A stretch of DNA of 35,428 bases from DAIUFH01 sp036844705 (GCA_036844705.1 DAIUFH010000016.1:1-35428); one strand, 5' to 3'. Positions 23,037-31,434 are shown, counted from the stretch's first letter. The notes: generated by a model not told the origin, from the letters alone. Program-made: numbers and translations.

Positions 23037-23861
23037 CCAAACAGGAATTGATGAACCTTTAGAATCATCTTCAATAACTTTCTTGGTTTCATCTGTTTGA
23101 TAAAGTTCTACTATGCGCTTATATACTTCGTTGTCTTTATCGTCCGTACGAACAGCAATTATATTGATATATGGATTTTCTCCTGATTGGGTGTCTTCCA
23201 ATACTATTGCATCCTTAGTTGGGATAAATCCAGCATCTCTAGCGACACCAGAGTTGATTACTGCTAAGGGCACCTCCTGTAATGAGGCAGGAATATTTGT
23301 TGCAGCTAACTCTATTATATTAAAGTTCCTAGGATTTTCGATATCTTTTAAAGTTGGTGTATTCCCTGCATCTGGATTAACTTTAATTAGACCACTTGTC
23401 TGTAGTAATAAAAGTGCTCTTCCTCCATTTGTAACATCATCAGGAATTACAATAGTTGCCCCATCCTCTAATTCTTTAATGTCTTCAAGCTGTTTAGAGT
23501 AAATTCCTAAAGGTGCAAATATTGTTTCACCAATTACAGATATTTCATATCCATGTTGCTCAATTTCTTTGTTCAAATAAGTATAATGCTGGAAAGCATT
23601 CATATCTATTTCTCCAGCTGCTAAGGCAGCATTTGGAAGTGGATAAGAATCAAAGAAAACAAGTTGAACATCTATATTTTCCTTTGCAGCTTGTTCCTTA
23701 ACATGGCTCCAGACCTTGGAATCACTTCCAGTCAGCCCTACACGAACTTTAACTGAATTTTCTATTCTAGATTCAGGAGGATTGTTATCGTTAGATGAGC
23801 ATCCAACTAATAGTAAAAGAAGTATTAATACTGAAATGATTAGTGTAATTATTTTTTTCAT
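23034..23861 (-). CDS. metQ: Methionine-binding lipoprotein MetQ
   Basis: 275 residues. The N-terminal hydrophobic segment ends in the lipobox LLVGC, with Cys21 as the lipid anchor. The mature part is an NLPA-family binding protein: VRVGLTGSDSKVWSHVKEQA, VQLVFFDSYPLPNAALAAGEIDMNAFQH split over two strands, and the closing EVYKRIVELYQTDETKKVI. It captures methionine (possibly D- or formyl-methionine) outside the membrane and hands it to MetI/MetN. It is the last gene of the S-box-controlled operon, 13 bases after metI. Confidence 0.93.
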   Translation of the reverse strand: MKKIITLIISVLILLLLLVGCSSNDNNPPESRIENSVKVRVGLTGSDSKVWSHVKEQAAKENIDVQLVFFDSYPLPNAALAAGEIDMNAFQHYTYLNKEIEQHGYEISVIGETIFAPLGIYSKQLEDIKELEDGATIVIPDDVTNGGRALLLLQTSGLIKVNPDAGNTPTLKDIENPRNFNIIELAATNIPASLQEVPLAVINSGVARDAGFIPTKDAIVLEDTQSGENPYINIIAVRTDDKDNEVYKRIVELYQTDETKKVIEDDSKGSSIPVW

Positions 23862-23874
23862 TTTATTCTCCTTT

Positions 23875-24555
23875 TCAATGTGATGTCTTTTTTATAATAA
23901 AATTTCCAATACATTGCATTATTGAAACTAAGATTAATATTACTATAACAGAGACATAGGTTATATCTTGATAGAATCTGTTGTGTCCATATCTGACAAC
24001 AAAGGACCCCAGTCCGCCTCCTCCAACTGCACCACCCATGGCAGTTAACCCTAACAAGCTAATAGATGTTATAGTTACTGAACGAGCCAGAGCAGGTATA
24101 CTTTCCTTGAGATATACTCTAAAAATTATTCCAATAGGGGATATCCCCATAGATTGAGCTGCTTCAATCAATCCATAATCAATATCTGAAAGTGCCATAT
24201 CCACCTGCCTGATAAAGAAAGGCGTGCATCCTACAACAAGGGGAAATATTGCTCCCTTAACTCCGATGAATGTTCCTACAATGATCTTTGTCAGTGGAAT
24301 TAAAGCAGTAATCAATATGACAAATGGGATAGACCTAAATAAATTTACCAGTTTATCAATTACTTGATGAATAAAGGTGTTCTCTAAGATGTTTCCCTTT
24401 CTTGTAACTACTAAAAGTGTTCCTATAAACAGCCCTACTATAAAAGAGTAGATACCAGAAAATAATAGCATTTGAAGAGTTTCTCCAATGCTTTTAATAA
24501 ACTCATCAGAATAATCAAGTAAATTCGGAGTATATCTGGCTAATAAATCAAGCAT
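23875..24555 (-). CDS. metI: Methionine ABC transporter permease MetI
   Basis: 226 residues with five predicted membrane helices and the permease EAA loop (EAAQSMGISPIGIIFRVYL). AMGGAVGGGGLGSFVVRYG is a typical MetI segment, and the length is normal. The ATG at 24555 follows GAGGTGAT and overlaps metN by eight bases, indicating coupled translation. Confidence 0.95.
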   Translation of the reverse strand: MLDLLARYTPNLLDYSDEFIKSIGETLQMLLFSGIYSFIVGLFIGTLLVVTRKGNILENTFIHQVIDKLVNLFRSIPFVILITALIPLTKIIVGTFIGVKGAIFPLVVGCTPFFIRQVDMALSDIDYGLIEAAQSMGISPIGIIFRVYLKESIPALARSVTITSISLLGLTAMGGAVGGGGLGSFVVRYGHNRFYQDITYVSVIVILILVSIMQCIGNFIIKKTSH

Positions 24556-25582
24556 TTTTTATCACCTCAACTCTAATATTATTGTCATTTAGGTACTCAA
24601 GCACCTGTTGTTGATTTTCCATTAATCCACTTAAAATAACCACTAAAGATCCCAGTACAGTCTCCGAGATAACCTCTACATTTCCAAAAATTATACTAGC
24701 AGTTACATTGAATTTCCTTGATATATAAGAGATAATTGGATCTGCAGTATTTGAGCCATAAAAATCTAATCTACAAAGGCTCTGCCCATTTTCCAAATTA
24801 ACAATTGATGATTTTTCCTTTATCAATTCATCAATATGAGATAAATTTGAGGTGGTATTTATGAAATCTTTAGTAATTTGAGCCTGTGGATTAGAAAAAA
24901 TTGATATCACATCGTTTAGCTCTACAATACAGCCATTTTCCATAACTGCTACCCTATTGCATATTTCCTTGATAACACTCATTTCATGGGTGATTATGAT
25001 AATGGTAATGCCTAGCTTTTTATTTACCTCTTTTAACAGCTTTAAAATAGATTGGGTAGTTTGAGGATCTAAGGCTGATGTAGCCTCATCACATAGTAAT
25101 ATTCCAGGATCATTGGCTAAAGCCCTTGCTATGGCAACCCTTTGTTTTTGCCCCCCTGACAGCTTTGAGGGATAAGCATCTGCCTTATCAGTTATTCCTA
25201 CTAATTCCAATAGATACATTACCTTTTCTTCTATCTGCTTTTTCCCAAGCCCTTGATATCTTAAAGGGAATGCAACATTCTCAAAAACTGTTCTAGAAGC
25301 AAGTAAATTAAATTGTTGAAATATCATTCCAATTTTTTGACGATAAACCCTCAAATCTTTTTCCTTCAACTGTATAAGATCAACTCCATCAATCAACACT
25401 TGGCCTTTGGATGGTCGTTCCAATAAATTTATACATCGAACCAAAGTACTTTTCCCTGCACCACTATATCCAATCACTCCAAATATCTCCGATTTTTCTA
25501 TGTTAAAATTTACATCTTTTACTGCATCTATAGTGATATTATCAGAGGTAAATGTCTTTGATACATCTATTAATTGAATCAT
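24548..25582 (-). CDS. metN: Methionine ABC transporter ATP-binding protein MetN
   Basis: 344 residues. Walker A is GYSGAGKST (38-46), the signature is LSGGQKQRVAIARAL, Walker B ends ILLCDEATSALD, and the H-loop is IIITHEM. The C-terminal 80 residues form the NIL/ACT-like domain that senses methionine and inhibits transport. The start is the ATG at 25582 because GGAGGTGG lies just upstream; a longer in-frame extension to 25645 lies inside the preceding gene and lacks family similarity. It is ten bases after the M20 amidohydrolase gene. Confidence 0.95.
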   Translation of the reverse strand: MIQLIDVSKTFTSDNITIDAVKDVNFNIEKSEIFGVIGYSGAGKSTLVRCINLLERPSKGQVLIDGVDLIQLKEKDLRVYRQKIGMIFQQFNLLASRTVFENVAFPLRYQGLGKKQIEEKVMYLLELVGITDKADAYPSKLSGGQKQRVAIARALANDPGILLCDEATSALDPQTTQSILKLLKEVNKKLGITIIIITHEMSVIKEICNRVAVMENGCIVELNDVISIFSNPQAQITKDFINTTSNLSHIDELIKEKSSIVNLENGQSLCRLDFYGSNTADPIISYISRKFNVTASIIFGNVEVISETVLGSLVVILSGLMENQQQVLEYLNDNNIRVEVIKNA

Positions 25583-25592
25583 TTTCCACCTC

Positions 25593-26789
25593 CTACTTAC
25601 TTTGATTCTTAATATTTTCTGCATGTTGGTTTTTGATTTTTTCAAGAAGCTCAGGTTCTAAAATAACATCCAGCGCTGTATGTGCTAAAACCTTAGCACC
25701 TAGACCTATGGAATCTAGCCCCAATTTGCTTTTTGAGGCTTCTCTAAATTCTTCACTATGTCCTGGGATATAGTCATTAGAAATCTTTATATGTGGCTGT
25801 ATTGTAGGAACGACCTGACTGACATTTCCTACATCTGAAGACCCACTGCCCTTTTTCCCTTTCTCTTCTGTGATGAATTCTTCATATCTATTTAAATGCT
25901 TTTCATAAATTTCATCGAAGAGTGGTGTAGGTACAATATTGTCTACACTATTTTGAAACAATCCAAACTTGTACTCTGCTCCTGTTTGAAGTGCCGCACC
26001 TTCAACGATCTTTTCAAACTTTGCATATAGATCTCTTAAAATAGGTCTAGACTTTGCTCTAAGGTAAAATCTAGCACTGGCATAATCAGGAACAACATTT
26101 GCCGCAGCACCTCCATTTGTAATTACCCCATGAATTCTTACATCATCTGTTAAATGCTGTCTCAAGGCATTACTTGCATTATAAACCTGTATAATAGCAT
26201 CTAAAGCATTGATGCCTTTTTCAGGAGCACCAGCGGCATGAGCCGACTTCCCAAAAAACTCAACATCTACAGGGTCATTTGCCAGAGACGATTTAGTCAA
26301 TCCATGCTCACAACTTGGATGAACTCCTAAAGCAATATCAACATCATCGAAAAATCCTTCACGTACAAAGCTACCTTTAGCACTTCCATTTTCTCCTCCT
26401 TCTTCGCCAGGAGTTCCATATACCCTAGTTTCACCTCCCACCTCATCAATTATTTCCTTGAGAGCAACTGCACCTAAGGCAGAGGTAGTGCCATATAGAT
26501 TGTGTCCACATGCATGACCAATACCTGGAAGTGCATCGTATTCAGCTAAAAATACAACAATAGGACCTGCCTTTTTACTTTTATATCTTGCATCAAATCC
26601 TGTACGGTGTCCTGCAACATCAAGTTTTACTCCGAAACCATCCTCAATAAGTTGTTCTGTTAAAGCCTTACTGGCAAAAAATTCATAATTGCTTACTTCA
26701 GGTTTGCTATGAATCTCTAGTGCAATCTGCTGATAAGTTGTCAACTTTCTTTCAACGGTTTGATCAATTAAATCTCTTCTTTTTGTCAT
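25593..26789 (-). CDS. M20-family amidohydrolase, S-box controlled
   Basis: 398 residues of the M20 metallopeptidase/amidohydrolase family (AbgB, IAA-amino acid hydrolase-like). Metal-binding motifs: HACGHNLYGTTSALGA, EEGGENGSAKGSF, ALGVHPSCEHGLTKSS, and a C-terminal IPGHSEEFREAS. The lid domain includes GKSAHAAGAPEKGINALD. These enzymes remove acyl or peptide groups from N-acylated amino acids or dipeptides. It leads an operon with metN, metI and metQ behind two SAM riboswitches, so a methionine or cysteine derivative such as an N-acyl-methionine is a likely substrate (inference). The ATG follows AGGAGGAG. Confidence 0.9.
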   Translation of the reverse strand: MTKRRDLIDQTVERKLTTYQQIALEIHSKPEVSNYEFFASKALTEQLIEDGFGVKLDVAGHRTGFDARYKSKKAGPIVVFLAEYDALPGIGHACGHNLYGTTSALGAVALKEIIDEVGGETRVYGTPGEEGGENGSAKGSFVREGFFDDVDIALGVHPSCEHGLTKSSLANDPVDVEFFGKSAHAAGAPEKGINALDAIIQVYNASNALRQHLTDDVRIHGVITNGGAAANVVPDYASARFYLRAKSRPILRDLYAKFEKIVEGAALQTGAEYKFGLFQNSVDNIVPTPLFDEIYEKHLNRYEEFITEEKGKKGSGSSDVGNVSQVVPTIQPHIKISNDYIPGHSEEFREASKSKLGLDSIGLGAKVLAHTALDVILEPELLEKIKNQHAENIKNQSK

Positions 26790-26821
26790 GATATCTCCTC
26801 CTAAAATATTAACTATAAAAT

Positions 26822-26859
26822 AAAAAAACCTACTATCTTTTATAATAAGAAAGTAGGTT
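26822..26859 (-). terminator. Terminator of the proximal SAM riboswitch
   Basis: On the minus strand AACCTACT and AGTAGGTT frame the stem, followed by TTTTTTTA. Its 5' arm contains ACTTTCTTAT, which can pair with ATAAGAAAGT at the 3' end of the aptamer as an antiterminator. Confidence 0.9.
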
Positions 26860-26878
26860 ACACAATTAATGATACTTT

Positions 26879-26982
26879 CTTATCTCTCAAACCTTTTTGG
26901 TTTGCAGGATTTAGCACCATGAATAATAAATATTCTGGTTGCCGGGCTTCATAGGACCAGTTCCTCCGCCGCTCTCGATAAG
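26879..26982 (-). ncRNA. SAM-I riboswitch (S-box), promoter-proximal to the gene
   Basis: The minus-strand RNA shows the S-box core: CUUAUCGAGAG, GGCGGAGGAACUGGUCC, AUGAAGCCCGGCAACC, GGUGCUAAAUCCUGC, and closing GAGAGAUAAG, which pairs with the 5' CUUAUC. SAM binding should allow the following terminator and stop expression of the methionine-uptake operon. Confidence 0.97.
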
Positions 26983-27041
26983 ATTAATATTTTGGTTTTT
27001 TTCAAATTTATATTACCTAAATAATACTAGATAGACAATTT

Positions 27042-27074
27042 AAAAAGCCTACCTTCAAGAAATAAGAAAGCAGG
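27042..27074 (-). terminator. Terminator of the distal SAM riboswitch
   Basis: On the minus strand GCCTGCTT and AAGGTAGGC pair with one mismatch, followed by TTTTTA. The 5' arm includes TTTCTTAT, able to pair with ATAAGAAA of the distal aptamer. Confidence 0.85.
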
Positions 27075-27095
27075 CATACTATTTACCATTAGTTT

Positions 27096-27197
27096 CTTAT
27101 CTCTCAAACAACTTGGTTTGCAGGATTTAGCACCTTAAACAAATATGTTCAGGTTGCCGTGCTTCATCGGGCCAGTCCCTCCACAACTCTTCATAAG
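27096..27197 (-). ncRNA. SAM-I riboswitch (S-box), promoter-side copy
   Basis: A second complete S-box: CUUAUGAAGAG, GUGGAGGGACUGGCCC, GAUGAAGCACGGCAACC, GGUGCUAAAUCCUGC and GAGAGAUAAG. It has its own terminator and lies 113 bases upstream of the other copy, so the transcript must pass two SAM checks. Confidence 0.97.
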
Positions 27198-27221
27198 TAA
27201 ATATAAAATTGATTGTATTTA

Positions 27222-27250
27222 ACTATAATATGATTTTATTTGTTTGTCAA
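27222..27250 (-). promoter_or_regulatory. Sigma-A promoter of the S-box methionine operon
   Basis: On the minus strand a perfect TTGACA (27250-27245) and TATAGT (27227-27222) are 17 bases apart, about 25 bases upstream of the first aptamer. Confidence 0.75.
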
Positions 27251-27726
27251 TACCTTTTTCTTAATTTTTTAACTCTAGAAGTTTTTCTAATTTTATAACT
27301 CTAGAGTGAGAATTCGTTACTATTCACAGTTAGCAGATAGAGAAAAATGGTAAAAATACTAAGGGAACATTTGCAGGAGTGACTATAATTCTTAGTGAAT
27401 GGAAGATAAAAATCCGTTAAGCAGCTTTCATGTCCCTAAAGATAGACCACTAAGGGAATTGAAAGATGTAGGATTTTTGTCTGGAATGAGCTATAGAATT
27501 ATTCATCTCCGAAACCGTGAGTGTGTATTTTTTATCTTTTTTCGATTTTATACAATTTAAAGTTACTGTAAATAGTAACGAGAATTCCAGTCCCAGGTTT
27601 GCAACATAACAAACTTTTTTCTTTATAAACTTATTTTTAAGTGTTATTATATAAATAGAGAAATATATTAACAAAGGTTTGGCACTATAATTTAATATAC
27701 ACTTATTTACATAAAGGGGGATTCTT
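27251..27726. other. Intergenic stretch with no intact gene
   Basis: This 476-base stretch lies between the methionine promoter and the XRE gene. A short direct repeat AACTCTAGA occurs at 27271 and 27298. A rightward frame across about 27409-27552 reads like a protein fragment and is described separately. Near the XRE gene a TATAAT (27687-27692) may be a -10. I saw no RNA gene. Confidence 0.5.
27409..27552 (+). pseudogene. Possible decayed protein fragment, family not recognised
   Basis: One rightward frame reads DKNPLSSFHVPKDRPLRELK, then DVGFLSGMSYRIIHLRNRE, with a composition like a real protein. It has no start codon or ribosome site. Upstream, another frame reads GTFAGVTIILSEWK, which could be its preceding part after a frameshift. 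The fragment then runs into Phe-rich sequence that looks non-coding. I cannot name the family. It could also be chance. Confidence 0.2.
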
Positions 27727-27927
27727 ATGTTAAATGGTCTAAAGATTAGAGAGTTAAGAACATTGAAAGGTTATACAACCTTGGATTTGTCTAGGTTCAC
27801 TAATATTTCAAAGAGCTATTTAGAAGAACTGGAAAGAGGCGACAAGAAAAATCCATCCTTTAGCAAAGTTGTATATATAGCAAAGGCTTTAGGTGTCAAA
27901 GTAGATGAACTAATAATGAATGTTTAG
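27727..27927 (+). CDS. Small XRE-family DNA-binding regulator
   Basis: 66 residues, essentially one Cro/cI-type helix-turn-helix domain: IRELRTLKGYTTLDLSRFTN, then ISKSYLEELERGDKKNPSF and VVYIAKALGVKVDELI. The ATG follows AAAGGGGGATTCTT. It is transcribed rightward alone and converges on the TetM-like gene, sharing a terminator. Its target is unknown. Such single-domain regulators often control their own gene or a neighbouring one. Confidence 0.88.
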   Translation: MLNGLKIRELRTLKGYTTLDLSRFTNISKSYLEELERGDKKNPSFSKVVYIAKALGVKVDELIMNV

Positions 27928-27930
27928 CTT

Positions 27931-27955
27931 AAAGATAGTCTTATGGACTATCTTT
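27931..27955. terminator. Shared bidirectional terminator between convergent genes
   Basis: AAAGATAGTC and GACTATCTTT form a 10-bp stem with a five-base loop, with T-rich sequence to the right (TTTTATATT). It serves the XRE gene and lies at the 3' end of the TetM-like gene. Confidence 0.85.
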
Positions 27956-29925
27956 TATATTGTATGCATATACTTTTCGGCCTCATCCCAGGGAACTGTA
28001 AAGGAAACTCCCTTGGAGCAAAAAACCGATGAAGATTGATTATTTACATCTCTGTCCTTGTCATAACTTATTCTTTCTATTACTTCTTCTGTGTTTTCAC
28101 ATACATCATATCCATCAAATATTAGACTAATGCTGCCTGTCCCCTTAGTAAACGAAATTAATTCCATAGAATAATCCATAAAAGACTCTACAGGACCTTT
28201 GCCAATTATATTTACATTGTTTCCAATCTGTATCGGAGTCTCAAAGCTTCCCCTTAGTCTTTGTATATCCGATATAATCCGTCCAAAATATGCCTCTTCA
28301 ATATTTATTTCAAATCTATAGAATGGCTCCAATAAGATAGAATCGGCCTTCTCAATTCCTTGTCTAATGGCTCTATAGGTGGCTTCTCTAAAATCTCCTC
28401 CTTCTGTATGCTTTAGATGGGACCTGCCACTTTGCAATACTATTTTTACGTCTGTGATAGGAGAGCCCGTTAGTACTCCTTTATGAACCTTCTCAAATAC
28501 ATGACTCTGTATTAATTTTTGAAAGTTTAAAGCTAATGTGTCCACATGACATTCACTTGAAAATGATACTCCGGTTCCAGGTAAATCTGGTTCAAGCCTT
28601 AATTGAACTTCTGCATAATGTCTTAAAGGTTCAAAATGTCCAAATCCAATAACAGTTGAAGTAATAGTTTCACGGTACTGTACCTGTGGCTTCTCAAATG
28701 AAACCTCAATCCCACATCTTTCCTTTATAACATGTTCAAAAACCTCTAGCTGTATTTTACCCATAATACTTACTAGGATTGAATTCGTTTCAGTATCATA
28801 TGTTACAGATAGCATTGGATCTTCCTTTTCTAAAATTCTTAATTTTTCTATACACTTAGTTGTGTCAGTTTCATCTAATATATTTACCTTTGCCTGGAGG
28901 GCAGGAGTTAAATAGTGAATATCATCCTGAATCTCTACTTCTTTGCCAACTTCAAGAACCATTCCAATTTTAGAGGATTTAAGTCCCATAACTGCAAATA
29001 CATCCCCAGCAGAGACTTCATTTATATTCTCATATTTGACCCCATTGTATAATCGAATTTCTGTAATCTTTTCTGTATATGAATTATCATCATCTCCAAA
29101 AATAAATTCACTTCTTACCTGCAATTTTCCCTCAATAGCCTTTATAAAATTTATCATATTTCCTTTATCATCATGTCTAATTTTATAAACTCTACCCTTA
29201 AATGGATAGTTTACATTATTGTCATAGTCTGTTGGTGTTAAATAGGAAAATACCTCTAGAAAGTTATTAATTCCCTCACCCTTTAACGCTGAACCATACA
29301 TTATGGGAATGAATGATTGATCCTTTATCAGGTTAACCATTGTATCGTACAATTGCTTTTTAGTATAAGAGCCTTCGAAATAAGCCTCCATAAATTCACT
29401 ATTATTCTCAGCAATAAATTCAACTATCTGCTCATCCATTTTCTCAATACTATCTAGGGATGAAATATATAATATATCCTCTGTAAGCGTATTTCTTATA
29501 TCATCCATTATTCTTTCAAAATTAAAGCTATCCATATCAGCTTTATTTATAAAGATAAATGTTGGTATATTATATAACTTCAACAGCTTAAATAATATAA
29601 TTGTATGGGCTTGTACCCCTACTCCTCCGCTAATTAAAAGTACTGCATAATCTAGTATTGATAATGCTCTTTCCATCTCAGCCGAAAAATCCATATGTCC
29701 AGGTGTATCTATAAGATAATAAACATCTCCATTATAAGTAAAATTACCTTGATCTGAAAAAATTGTGATTCCTCTTCTTTTTTCTATTTCATCAGTATCA
29801 AGAGTTGAATTTTGGTGATCTACCCTTCCTAGATTTTTAATGCTTCCTGTATTATATAATAGCTGCTCTGAAAATGTAGTCTTTCCAGCATCTACGTGAG
29901 CAAGTATGCCTATAGTCTTCTTCAT
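27955..29925 (-). CDS. TetM-like ribosomal-protection/EF-G-family GTPase
   Basis: 656 residues, the size of Tet(M)-type ribosomal protection proteins (about 640). The G domain has AHVDAGKTT (9-17), RRGITI, DTPGHMDF (73-80) and NKAD (127-130). Domain II, an EF-G-like domain III and the domain IV/V region follow (QVQYRETITSTVIGFG, HTEGGDFREATYRAIRQG). Tet proteins dislodge tetracycline from the ribosome. This one differs from Tet(M) in much of the N-terminal switch region and the C-terminal half, including the tail that follows domain V. It resembles chromosomal TetM-like translation GTPases of clostridia, and tetracycline resistance is not certain. The ATG follows AAGGAGAAAATAA. It is monocistronic, with no attenuating leader peptide visible. 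Confidence 0.85.
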   Translation of the reverse strand: MKKTIGILAHVDAGKTTFSEQLLYNTGSIKNLGRVDHQNSTLDTDEIEKRRGITIFSDQGNFTYNGDVYYLIDTPGHMDFSAEMERALSILDYAVLLISGGVGVQAHTIILFKLLKLYNIPTFIFINKADMDSFNFERIMDDIRNTLTEDILYISSLDSIEKMDEQIVEFIAENNSEFMEAYFEGSYTKKQLYDTMVNLIKDQSFIPIMYGSALKGEGINNFLEVFSYLTPTDYDNNVNYPFKGRVYKIRHDDKGNMINFIKAIEGKLQVRSEFIFGDDDNSYTEKITEIRLYNGVKYENINEVSAGDVFAVMGLKSSKIGMVLEVGKEVEIQDDIHYLTPALQAKVNILDETDTTKCIEKLRILEKEDPMLSVTYDTETNSILVSIMGKIQLEVFEHVIKERCGIEVSFEKPQVQYRETITSTVIGFGHFEPLRHYAEVQLRLEPDLPGTGVSFSSECHVDTLALNFQKLIQSHVFEKVHKGVLTGSPITDVKIVLQSGRSHLKHTEGGDFREATYRAIRQGIEKADSILLEPFYRFEINIEEAYFGRIISDIQRLRGSFETPIQIGNNVNIIGKGPVESFMDYSMELISFTKGTGSISLIFDGYDVCENTEEVIERISYDKDRDVNNQSSSVFCSKGVSFTVPWDEAEKYMHTI

Positions 29926-29989
29926 TTATTTTCTCCTTAGTCTAAATTCACTATCTTTATTATATCATTGTAATGTAACAACATATAAA

Positions 29990-30029
29990 TAGTCTGTCAA
30001 GTAAAATATAGTACTTACTTGACAGACTA
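29990..30029 (-). terminator. Terminator after the stalk-domain gene
   Basis: A 14-bp perfect inverted repeat, AGTCTGTCAAGTAA / TTACTTGACAGACT, with a 10-base loop, then TTTATAT on the minus strand. It separates this gene from the TetM-like gene. Confidence 0.8.
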
Positions 30030-30056
30030 CTTATTCTCTATGGATATATTAAAAAC

Positions 30057-31235
30057 TTACCTTTTTATTGTAATAGTTACTTGTTTTGTTAATCCGTCCC
30101 AATTTACTTCACAATCTAAATTTTCTGCAATAAATCTCAATGGGAGCATAGTTCTTTCGCTATCTGAAATATAAGGTGCTACATCCGTCTCCATCTTTTT
30201 ACCATTAACTTTAGCATCTTTATTCCCAATCCATAAGTTGATTTCACTATTCTTTACATAAATACTAACTCTCTTATCAGATTGTCTCCAATCTACATCT
30301 CCTCCCATAGCTTCAATAACTGCTCTTATAGGAAGAAATGTCCTACCATTTTTAATGACAACTTTGCTACTCTTCCCAGAATCTATTTCCATTCGTTTTC
30401 CATTGACATACATATACCTGCTGCCAACTTCTAGTAAAATTTTCGTGGTATTGGAACCTGCTTTAACCGATACTTCATTAGATGAAGTTCCTAATGAATT
30501 GTCTCGATATACAGCTTTCAATGTATAATAATAAGTGGTACTACTATTTATATTATAGTCTGTATAGGATGTACCCTCTATTGGAAAGTCTGTAATCGGT
30601 GTATTTGATTGCTTCCCTGAAGCAGTTCCTCTGTATAAATTATATCCTATAATGTTTTTTGTATTGTTTGGTTTAGTCCAAGTAAAATCAATTCCTCTAT
30701 CCCTAGATTTAGCCGTTAAAACAGACTTATCCGATTTACCTTGCTCAACCTTTACTACCTCAAATGTTTCCCATGATCCAACCTTATCCCTATTTGCAAC
30801 TACCTTTCCCCCACCACCATCTTCTGCACAGATATACTTTTTATCATGTGTTTTAAAAGCTACTTTATTATTTTTTAATAGTTTCAGTTGGAAGGTTTCT
30901 CTATTACCTATATCGTCACTATCTGCATATACACCTTCTCCATCCTTTGTTACTCTAACATAGTCTCCATTGTAACTTTTTAATGCTATATTTCCTCTTC
31001 TTAAGTTCACAATTTCGAATGTTTCCCAATTACCGATTTTATCTCTAGTAGCATTAACTACACTACCACCACCATCTTCTGCACATAGGTATTTACCATT
31101 AGTTGTTTTTATTGCTACCAAGTATTTTATATCTTTCTTTCCATAACTATAATCTGGGAAAATCATTAGTGAAACTAAGAATAAAAATACTAGAACATAT
31201 GCTATAGTTGTTTTGCACTTCGCCCCAATAAACAT
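30057..31235 (-). CDS. Secreted protein: beta-trefoil (fascin-like), FN3 and stalk (copper amine oxidase N-like) domains
   Basis: About 392 residues. A signal peptide (TIAYVLVFLFLVSLMIFPDY) is followed by three beta-trefoil-type repeats, each with KYLCAEDGGG- or DYVRVTKDGE-like and NWETFEIV-like segments (about 40-165). Next comes a fibronectin type III domain (about 170-260: IDFTWTKPNN, YNLYRGTASG, TSYTDYNINSSTTYYYTL), then a C-terminal stalk domain with two halves, FLPIRAVIEAMGGDVDWRQ and MLPLRFIAENLDCEVNWD. The trefoil suggests carbohydrate or actin-like ligand binding, and the stalk domain is common in clostridial surface proteins. I take the ATG at 31235 as the start, ten bases after AGGAG; an in-frame GTG at 31244 is too close. 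It is a single-gene unit, and its ligand is unknown. Confidence 0.85.
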   Translation of the reverse strand: MFIGAKCKTTIAYVLVFLFLVSLMIFPDYSYGKKDIKYLVAIKTTNGKYLCAEDGGGSVVNATRDKIGNWETFEIVNLRRGNIALKSYNGDYVRVTKDGEGVYADSDDIGNRETFQLKLLKNNKVAFKTHDKKYICAEDGGGGKVVANRDKVGSWETFEVVKVEQGKSDKSVLTAKSRDRGIDFTWTKPNNTKNIIGYNLYRGTASGKQSNTPITDFPIEGTSYTDYNINSSTTYYYTLKAVYRDNSLGTSSNEVSVKAGSNTTKILLEVGSRYMYVNGKRMEIDSGKSSKVVIKNGRTFLPIRAVIEAMGGDVDWRQSDKRVSIYVKNSEINLWIGNKDAKVNGKKMETDVAPYISDSERTMLPLRFIAENLDCEVNWDGLTKQVTITIKR

Positions 31236-31387
31236 TTTTAACACTCTCCTTCTTAAATTAATAAGTAATTTACAGTCCTACTAGTATAAATAATACACTT
31301 TAATTTATAATATTCTTCATCTACAAAACTGTAATGAAAATGATATATTTGTCTTTATAATGTAATAATTGAATAAGATGGATATAC

Positions 31388-31420
31388 AAAAAAACCTCAA
31401 CATTTCTGTTAAGGTTTTTT
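31388..31420 (-). terminator. Terminator of pruA
   Basis: On the minus strand AAAAAACCTTAAC and GTTGAGGTTTTTTT form a stem with one mismatch and a U-run, just past the pruA stop. Confidence 0.88.
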
Positions 31421-31434
31421 GTTATAAAAGCTTA

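Noticed and set aside
25583..25645. N-terminal extension of MetN
   Set aside because: The extension overlaps the 3' end of the hydrolase gene and is not family-like; the ATG at 25582 has a strong ribosome site.
26822..27100. Repeated AATAAGAAAG-type segments that look like a short repeat array
   Set aside because: They are the aptamer and antiterminator partners of two S-box leaders, so the repetition is explained and it is not a CRISPR array.
27450..27674. Leftward 74-residue open frame
   Set aside because: The product has no recognisable family and the composition is poor. It has no clear ribosome site, and the other strand gives a more protein-like fragment.
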